Of a DNA stretch of 64,000 nucleotides, positions 57,701 to 64,000 are shown piece after piece. Below the pieces are notes generated by a model. That model worked only from the letters and a program-made list of their open reading frames with translations. It did no database searches and was not told the origin of the DNA. This stretch comes from Penicillium oxalicum (taxonomy: Eukaryota > Ascomycota > Eurotiomycetes > Eurotiales > Aspergillaceae), in contig NC_064652.1 in NCBI RefSeq assembly GCF_001723175.1, positions 3,720,001 to 3,784,000 on the forward strand, in the 5' to 3' direction. The first letter of the stretch is position 1. The number at the start of each line of letters is the position of its first letter. The position numbers and the translations under genes are program-made.

Positions 57701-60700
57701 AAATGGCCAGGGCGTTGGAAAAAAAAAGATGCTGGAAAATCCCCTTGTGTAGAAACCCGTGCTCTTGTAATGATGAAATATTTTATTGCCAGAATGGGCC
57801 ATGCAGGAACCTACCTTTGGCTTGGCTTGGTTCCATATTCGTTGGACTTGCAGAAGTATGAAGTGGATGGCAGCAGCGTCGAGAGTTTTTCCTCTGCACT
57901 CGAGGCATCGAGTGCCTCCCCCGGTGATCTGGGCTTTGCCCCGTTTCGGACTGGAAAAGGAGCTAGTTGGGGGCACTCAAGTGAGAATCGACTTGTGCTG
58001 ATTGTTTTAATATCATGGGAGGTCCACAGGTCCCCTTACGCCTTTAATCCCACCCGGGGACCACAGGACTTCTCGATGCAGGCATCCTCCTAACGCCCTT
58101 TCAGTGCCATCATCATTCTTCAAGCACTGAAGGATTCCAACCGTCTCTACGGCGCTTTCACTTGTAATGCATTTTTCACCTCCAACCGCTCGGAGGAAAA
58201 AAGAAGGACTCATCTCGCTTAAAGCTCACCTGAAAGGTGTTAGGCTTTTATGCTACGGCTCTTGAGCATGGGGCGAATTCGGTGCTGACCTGCCACGCGA
58301 TAGGATGCTTCGGCTGTTCTAGTGAACTCTTTTTTCTCCATGAGGCTCTGGAGATTATACTTTTCTAACCGTCAGCCTCCGGTGACAGCGGTAAGATCAT
58401 TCACTGCGTCTTGTTTCTTTTCTTGTCACTGTGGAATGCCTATCTGACCGTGTGGGATCATCAGTCAGATTCCGGTTTTCTTTCTGTGGTTCGTGGTCTC
58501 CTGTCCCGTGTTTATTTTGGGGACTCGAGCTTCCCAAACTGTCTCGCGTGTTTTCTTCGATAATGCAACGTTTCCCGTCTCAAATCAGCTTTGAAAAGTT
58601 GCAATTTTTTTTAGCTACAAAGGTCTGGAGACTGAAGCTGAAGAGTCGACGTACGAAGCATGAATTCGCCGGCCTCCAGGATTCTCTCTCGCCCCACCCC
58701 CCCCCCCCCCCCCCTTCTCCCTTTCCCTTCCCCCATTACTCGTGTGCCGTTGCCGATCAACCTTCTCCACTAGAGAATGTATCATGATCATCGTCATCGC
58801 CATGTCGAGGACTGGTTTCGGTTTTTTTTTCTCTTTCAGCCAGAGACACCCCATTGATCCGGAGCGATGCAAGCAAAAAAAAAAACGACAATTGAGGCTC
58901 CGCTTCTTGCCCATTGCCCTCATCCCGTGTCAGCATTTCAGGAAGGAGCTGTCCTAGACCAAACTATGTCCGATCGGTCGAATTCGCAGAGAGATTGTAA
59001 CGTTTCGGCTTGAAACTTCAACTTGTGCCAATCTAATCGGTCGCTCTCGAGGGGGTCGGGCAACCTGTTCTCTTGGTGACCATTGGAGCTGTTCTGCGTT
59101 AGGCCAGCCAGCCCCGAGCTCCAGAGGATCCGCCCCGCATGTCGTGTTCGGAGTCAAGAACCGTGTCAGGCAGAACTCGGCTCCGAAGGCACAGGCGGAA
59201 CCTTGGCCTTGAAAGTGGTCCGAACCGCACGGAACAGGAGAAAATTGGGGAGTTCGAATCTTGATGGTGGTCGTCTGACTGTGTTGGAGAAGTTCTTGGG
59301 AGTCATTCCTCAGCCACTGAGGCGAGAGTCTTGCAGGCCTTTTTTTCCCTCCCTTTGAACTCCACTGAAGGATGGCCGTGTCACAGATGACAGGAACGTG
59401 GACGGGATAGAATGGGTCCATTCACGTTGACCTCTTCCACCCCCAAATGGGCCCATGAATGCTGTCGATATGCAGAAATAGAAACATTGAGTACAGTCAG
59501 ACAGCCATCGAATCTTGAGTGATTGTGCGGGCGCGGACGGGATTGGCCCCCGCTTCTCCGCAGGGAGAAGGAGGAGAGAGGGTGTATGTGAGAGGAGAGA
59601 GTGAGAAAGGGAGAATGAGTGAGGGAATGGATCACCTGGGTAAGGGGATTGGTGGTTGTTTCAACGTTGTGTGGTCCGTCGATCGATTTGGAGAATGACT
59701 GGGGAGGGGTGGCTCGGGATTGCGTTGCGCGGGGAAGATCTCACTTGGCAGACATGAGAGGCCGAGACGCTTTGCTCGGGCTGTATACTCTGTAGGGCAG
59801 AAGATAATCAATGGTAGGGAGGATCAGGGATGGATGCGTCTTTGTACATTTGCAGAGTCCTACTTGCAAGTGGACAGCCACAAAGGCCCGGGCGGGAGAC
59901 AAGCCTCCTCACTGGTGAACGTGGGCAAAATGTAATGCAGAGGCAACAAGCTAGGCAAGGCGAACGCTATCGACGTACCAAGGCCCCATGCTGCAGCCAT
60001 GACTAGCTCACCCATTCACACCTCTCCGATAAGCTTGTACGGTCGCAGGTGGTGGTAGGGGGGGGGGGATTTTTGGGAGGTGCGTCTCTTGTCTGCATTC
60101 GGCAGGCGTTGAGCTGACGGGAAGAGGTGAGGAGAGAATTGGAGAAGACAGGGCGCCACACCAAGCAGCATCATGGCTGACAATGCAAGAACTGGCGAAA
60201 TGGGGAGCTGGGTTGCAGGGCCGGCCCTGCGACCCAGCTTTCCAGATCCTTGCAAGAACCATGCCTTTCGCTCGCACGAGGATCTCGAATGAGCGTAAGT
60301 TGTCAAGTATCATTTGACCGAGAGAGAGAGAGAAAGAGAAAGAGAAATCAAGGAATAAATAGGAAATGAAGTTTGATTTCTGTGGACTAAATGTCCAACA
60401 AGTTGAATACAGATGCGCATAGAAATTTATCAGACTGCCACCCGGTGATATGTGCAAATCGCGCTAGAAACGATAGTAGGCCGACCTGCAAAGCATCATA
60501 AAGAAAGTAAAGAATAAAAATGAGAACAACAGAATCACAGTCAAAAAAAACAGCCTCCCAGCGTCACTATTCAAGGTCGAGAAACAGGTAAACAGTAAAT
60601 TCCGCCCCATACAGATGACAATGGTTGCGAGAATGCAATGGAAAAAGAAAGACTCCCGCCAGGTATCACAGGCGCGCAAAACAGGACAAGATGGTAAAGA

Positions 60701-60943
60701 ACTCAAATAGCCTCCTGGTATCCCAGCATGATCTTGCATGAAGAACATCAAAAACAAAAACACAAAAAACAGAGAAAACTTGGGTGAACAAAGCCACAGA
60801 CGATTGAGAGTCGAGAGTATCAAAAAGAAAAGAAAAAAGAAAAGAAAAGGAAACACTGGAAGCAAAGACTTTTCCAGGTGAGGGTCAAATCACTCAGGCC
60901 GTTTCAGCATTTCTGGAGAAACTCATGAGTCTGACTAAGATCA
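54710..60943. other. Gene desert
   Basis: This 6.2-kb spacer has no supported gene. Isolated frames such as those at 57563-58093, 58431-58787 and 59083-59358 lack family features or are rich in low-complexity residues. Runs of A, T and C recur, including 18 C at 58697-58714. It lies between the 53.5-kb gene and the low-complexity regulator-like gene, and may be a large downstream or cis-regulatory region or unrecognised RNA genes. Confidence 0.45.
58697..58714. repeat. Homopolymer of 18 C
   Basis: C run inside the gene desert, flanked by CT-rich sequence. The length is approximate. Confidence 0.8.
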
Positions 60944-61825
60944 TCATGTCGATATCCGTGACTGACTCGATTTCATCTCGGTGCCCTCACGCATCCAGGG
61001 GTACCAAACATTGGCCCATTCCCTGACACCAAATTTGGGGGCACCGGACTCGACGCCCATCGACGCACCATCACGGAGGAACTCGCCGTCGCGCATACGT
61101 CGTTGCTCTCGAAGGGTAGGGCACTTTTTCTCCTTGATGAATCGGTAGAATTTACATTGGATCCCCTGGAAACCCCGTCGTTGTCGACTGGGGAACTGAC
61201 GGTTGAAGCTCTCGCGCACTTCTTTCCATTCCTGGCAGAGGTCGACCCGGTGGTACCAGATAAAGTACATCTCTTCTTCCTCGTACTTGGGTCGTGGCGG
61301 CCGCCGCCGGTCGCCGTTGTTGCTCGAGCTGGAGGAGACGGAGTCGTACCGCTCGCGTGGGTGGTACGGGTCCGGCGAAGAATGCGTGGACTCGTTCGTG
61401 GGTCGGTAGGACAGAAACATGTGGTGATGATGCTGTTGGCTGTTCCCCGAGCGGGGGCTGTGATGGTGAGGATGGGGGTGATGGTGGGAGCTGCTGCTAC
61501 TGCTGCTGATGCTGCTGCCACCACTGGCGTGGCCCGTAGCCGAGGATACGCCGCCGGGGCTGGTGTCATGGTAATCGTGATATCTTCCGTACCAGTATTG
61601 GTTAGGTGATGGTGGGTAGCCCGGCGAATGTAAGTAGCCGCCGCTGTGCGACGAGGATGACATGACCGCGTGCTGGCTGCTGAAGGGAGATCCTGCTCGG
61701 CTACTCCGTTCCTCACGGCCGTCATCGCCAGAAGGGTTCAATAGCGAGTCAATCTTCATTCTGACTTGGCGCGCTGGGGGTGCATCTGATTGACGGCGTG
61801 TGTAGGTTTCCGTGCAGGCGTCCAT
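60944..61825 (-). CDS. Low-complexity protein with Myb/SANT-like domain
   Basis: Conserved-looking fungal protein of 293 residues in one exon; the ATG at 61825 (MDACTETYTRR) is used because the frame's further upstream start is GTG. Residues 20-30 contain KIDSLLNP, a motif common in fungal regulators. Residues 90-130 are Ser-rich then His-rich (SSSSSSSHHHPHPHHH). A structured region follows: EEEEMYFIWYHRVDLCQEWK, then REGFQGIQ-like RRGFQGIQCKFYRFIKEK, then CPTLREQRRMR. This helical, basic block resembles a Myb/SANT DNA-binding module found in fungal regulators. No named orthologue is recognised. It is the last gene before the right edge and is flanked by large gene-poor DNA. Confidence 0.75.
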   Translation of the reverse strand: MDACTETYTRRQSDAPPARQVRMKIDSLLNPSGDDGREERSSRAGSPFSSQHAVMSSSSHSGGYLHSPGYPPSPNQYWYGRYHDYHDTSPGGVSSATGHASGGSSISSSSSSSHHHPHPHHHSPRSGNSQQHHHHMFLSYRPTNESTHSSPDPYHPRERYDSVSSSSSNNGDRRRPPRPKYEEEEMYFIWYHRVDLCQEWKEVRESFNRQFPSRQRRGFQGIQCKFYRFIKEKKCPTLREQRRMRDGEFLRDGASMGVESGAPKFGVREWANVWYPWMREGTEMKSSQSRIST

Positions 61826-64000
61826 GGTGGTGGTTGTGCTCACGGGTCTGCTCTGAGAAGGTAGTAGTACCCTTTATGGTCGGATGATGCTTTGCTGTCC
61901 CAGTCTCTGATTCACTTTCTCGAGGGAACGAAAATCACAGCAGCCGAATACAAAAATTGAGAAATTGATCTGTAGTTGTCGATCATTCAATGCGTTGCTG
62001 GAGATGATTCCGAGCTTTGGTCTGTACAGTTCCACGAATGTCGGAAATGTTTGGGGAATGACGTTGGTATCTGTTCCGCCTTTTTCTCTCTCTTTTTTTG
62101 TTTTAAAAAAAAGGGATAACGAGATCGAAAGAGAGAGAGAGCGATAGAGAGATATTCCAAGAGGAGGTGCGGGCCGTTTATTAGTTGTATTATCAATCGC
62201 CTGGCGAGAAGCGCTTGAAGAGTGGTTTCGACAGTGACGATCCCAAGCTAATCACGGGAAGCTCGTTGTGTCAATAGGTTGACAGGTGGAGGAAGAATAA
62301 AAATCAGACGAATATCAATCTCGATCACACCTAAGTTCGAAGTTGAGAATGAAGAGGGAGCGCAAAGTTTTGTCGATCGAAACGAAATTTCGCATTTGTG
62401 GTCGATCACCTGGAGAATACGGGGCTTAAATGAGGAAAATGGTAGCAATGTAAAATTACTGCAAGGAAAAACATCCGCCGTGAAGGAGGAGAGGCAAAAG
62501 AAAAAAAAAAAGCGAATAAAAAAGAATATAAAAAGAAAAAGAAAAACAGAATACCCCAAAAAAATAAAAAGAATAAAGATGGAAAATGTGTTAATAGTTA
62601 AATCGTTCCGATCCCTGAGAGCATCGGACGCATCAAATAAAAAAAAAGAATTTCGGGCATCTTTTCGAGGAAAAAAAAAATCCTCATGAAAATCAAAAAT
62701 AGTCCCAAGGCTAAGACTCGCGGTTGGGTGCGCTCGACCAACTGTCCGGGTCAGGCTGGGCTTTGCACTTTGGCCCCCTCCTCCCGTTGGGTTCGACCAA
62801 AATGCGGTGGTACCGCGGATACACAGCGCGCGACCATTTGGGTAGGCGTTCTGGGGCCAGATTTATAGTGAAAGGGACCATGGGCGAGTTGCCTGACTAC
62901 CAAGACTCAATCGTCCTACCGAACAAGTACAAACTATGGAAGGGCACATTGGAGCGTCCAGAGAACGGAGTACATCTTGCCGTCAAGATGCTGAGCTACC
63001 GTACGGAGATCGATACTCAATACGAAATCGGTAGTTCGGAATTCCATTCAGACCGCACGGGTTGAGGATCCTGAAGAGAGAGCAGCAAGTAGTGGGGTAG
63101 CCAGTACATTATTAACCAGATTTTCGCAACGGTAGCAGCAATTGAGCAGTGGACAAATGGTCCCTTGAAGGGCAAACTCGAGCTTTTGGACCCACCCCCA
63201 GACGAGTGGGAATTGAACTCAAAGGATGGACACCGGTGAACCAAGACTTATCATGACTTCCGCGGATGGTCCATGTCCAGGGTGTCGGCGACATCCACGC
63301 TGCGAGTACGTACAGTCATACACTACGTTCTGGGATGCCTTAACACCGACTTTTATTATATGTAACCAGGATCTACGCAACGCTCATCTTGAACGACAAG
63401 TGATATCATCTCGCCACCTGGATTGTAACGGGAATAGCCAACTACACCATCAGGGTGAAATTGATATGATCTATTAGTCTACTAGCTTTCGTGAAAGAGG
63501 TCCCTGGGCTGGTGGCGATCCCGTCGACCCCGTTTCCACTTTCGGGGTGTCCGTGTGAATTCAATTCATCTGAATTGGTGGGGATCAATTCAAATTTGGC
63601 AGAAATGTGCAGATTTTGTCAAGTACGCATCAGACACTTGGACAGTGCATCAATACTGCAGGCTCCATTGCACCACGAAGATGAGTTTCTGCGGGTCGGG
63701 TAGGACGCCTGGCTCGTTGTCGGTCATGTTCGGCTACCGATGACTATTTCGTATTTACCGTGATAATTCCAGATCTGATGGGTACCACTTTTTGCCAGGG
63801 TTCCTTGGTAATTCATCTCATTTTATGGTAACAGGATCAATTATTTCAAGTTCTTTCATGGAGGCGTATTATTCCCTTCCCCCTTTGCCTTCTAAAGCTA
63901 GAAGCGCCGCGGCAATTTTTCTGGTTACCACACCACGCACATCAGGACGAAGAGATTACTTCCATGTCAAGGTTCCAGATCGCCCAAAGAAATGCCGACC
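61826..64000. other. Spacer at right end of window
   Basis: This 2.2-kb segment holds the promoter side of the low-complexity gene, with A-rich and AG-rich runs (62.48-62.68 kb). No supported gene. A frame at 62724-63065 has no family features. A gene may begin beyond the edge. Confidence 0.45.

Noticed and set aside
61103..61609. 168-codon plus-strand frame opposite the His/Ser-rich gene
   Set aside because: Ala/Val/Gly repeats mirror the low-complexity sense strand; no independent evidence.

Overview
The window looks like nuclear DNA of a filamentous ascomycete, most likely Eurotiales (Aspergillus/Penicillium lineage). I infer this from the many short GT..AG introns (roughly 50-150 nt), protein families typical of that group, intronless tRNA-Thr genes transcribed by Pol III, and long gene-free spacers carrying G/C and A/T homopolymers. 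I reconstructed about 20 protein-coding genes by splicing (all joins checked for reading frame) and three tRNA genes. No rRNA, CRISPR array or intact transposon was seen.

Layout, left to right. 1-5.5 kb: no gene found. 5.5-15.4 kb: a compact conserved block of calcineurin B (-), the NuA4 subunit Epl1 (+), a SET-domain ribosomal lysine methyltransferase of the Rkm4 type (-), the KEOPS tRNA t6A enzyme Kae1 (+) and the AMPK/Snf1 beta subunit (-), followed by a small two-exon membrane protein (+, 15.7 kb). 17.6-28.4 kb: a co-oriented accessory stretch with a cupin, an MDR-family oxidoreductase, a Zn2Cys6 regulator, a secreted GH18 chitinase and a secreted seven-exon type-B carboxylesterase, separated by 0.4-2 kb spacers. 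28.8-30.1 kb: mRNA capping guanylyltransferase (-). 30.6-32.5 kb: three identical tRNA-Thr(AGU) genes, two forward and one inverted. 33.5-39.9 kb: the SAGA subunit Sgf73 (-), a mitochondrial-type 3-oxoacyl-ACP synthase (-) and, divergent from it, a ureohydrolase with a signal peptide and a C-terminal KDEL. 41.4-42.6 kb: Cdc42 (-). 46.2-48.4 kb: a siderophore-type MFS transporter (-) with an iron-GATA consensus site in its promoter. 50.5-51.1 kb: a DUF1349 protein (-). 53.5-54.7 kb: an unrecognised three-exon protein with an internal duplication (+). 54.7-60.9 kb: no gene found. 60.9-61.8 kb: a low-complexity nuclear-looking protein with a Myb/SANT-like segment (-).

Most genes are housekeeping or signalling (Ca2+/calcineurin, Snf1, Cdc42, NuA4 and SAGA chromatin complexes, capping, tRNA modification). 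I found no convincing new multi-gene system. The observations most worth following are the ER-retained ureohydrolase, the possible non-AUG start of the mitochondrial ketoacyl synthase, the tandem-duplicated protein at 53.5 kb, the GTAC-dense palindromic promoter elements, the iron-GATA site and the tRNA-Thr triplication.
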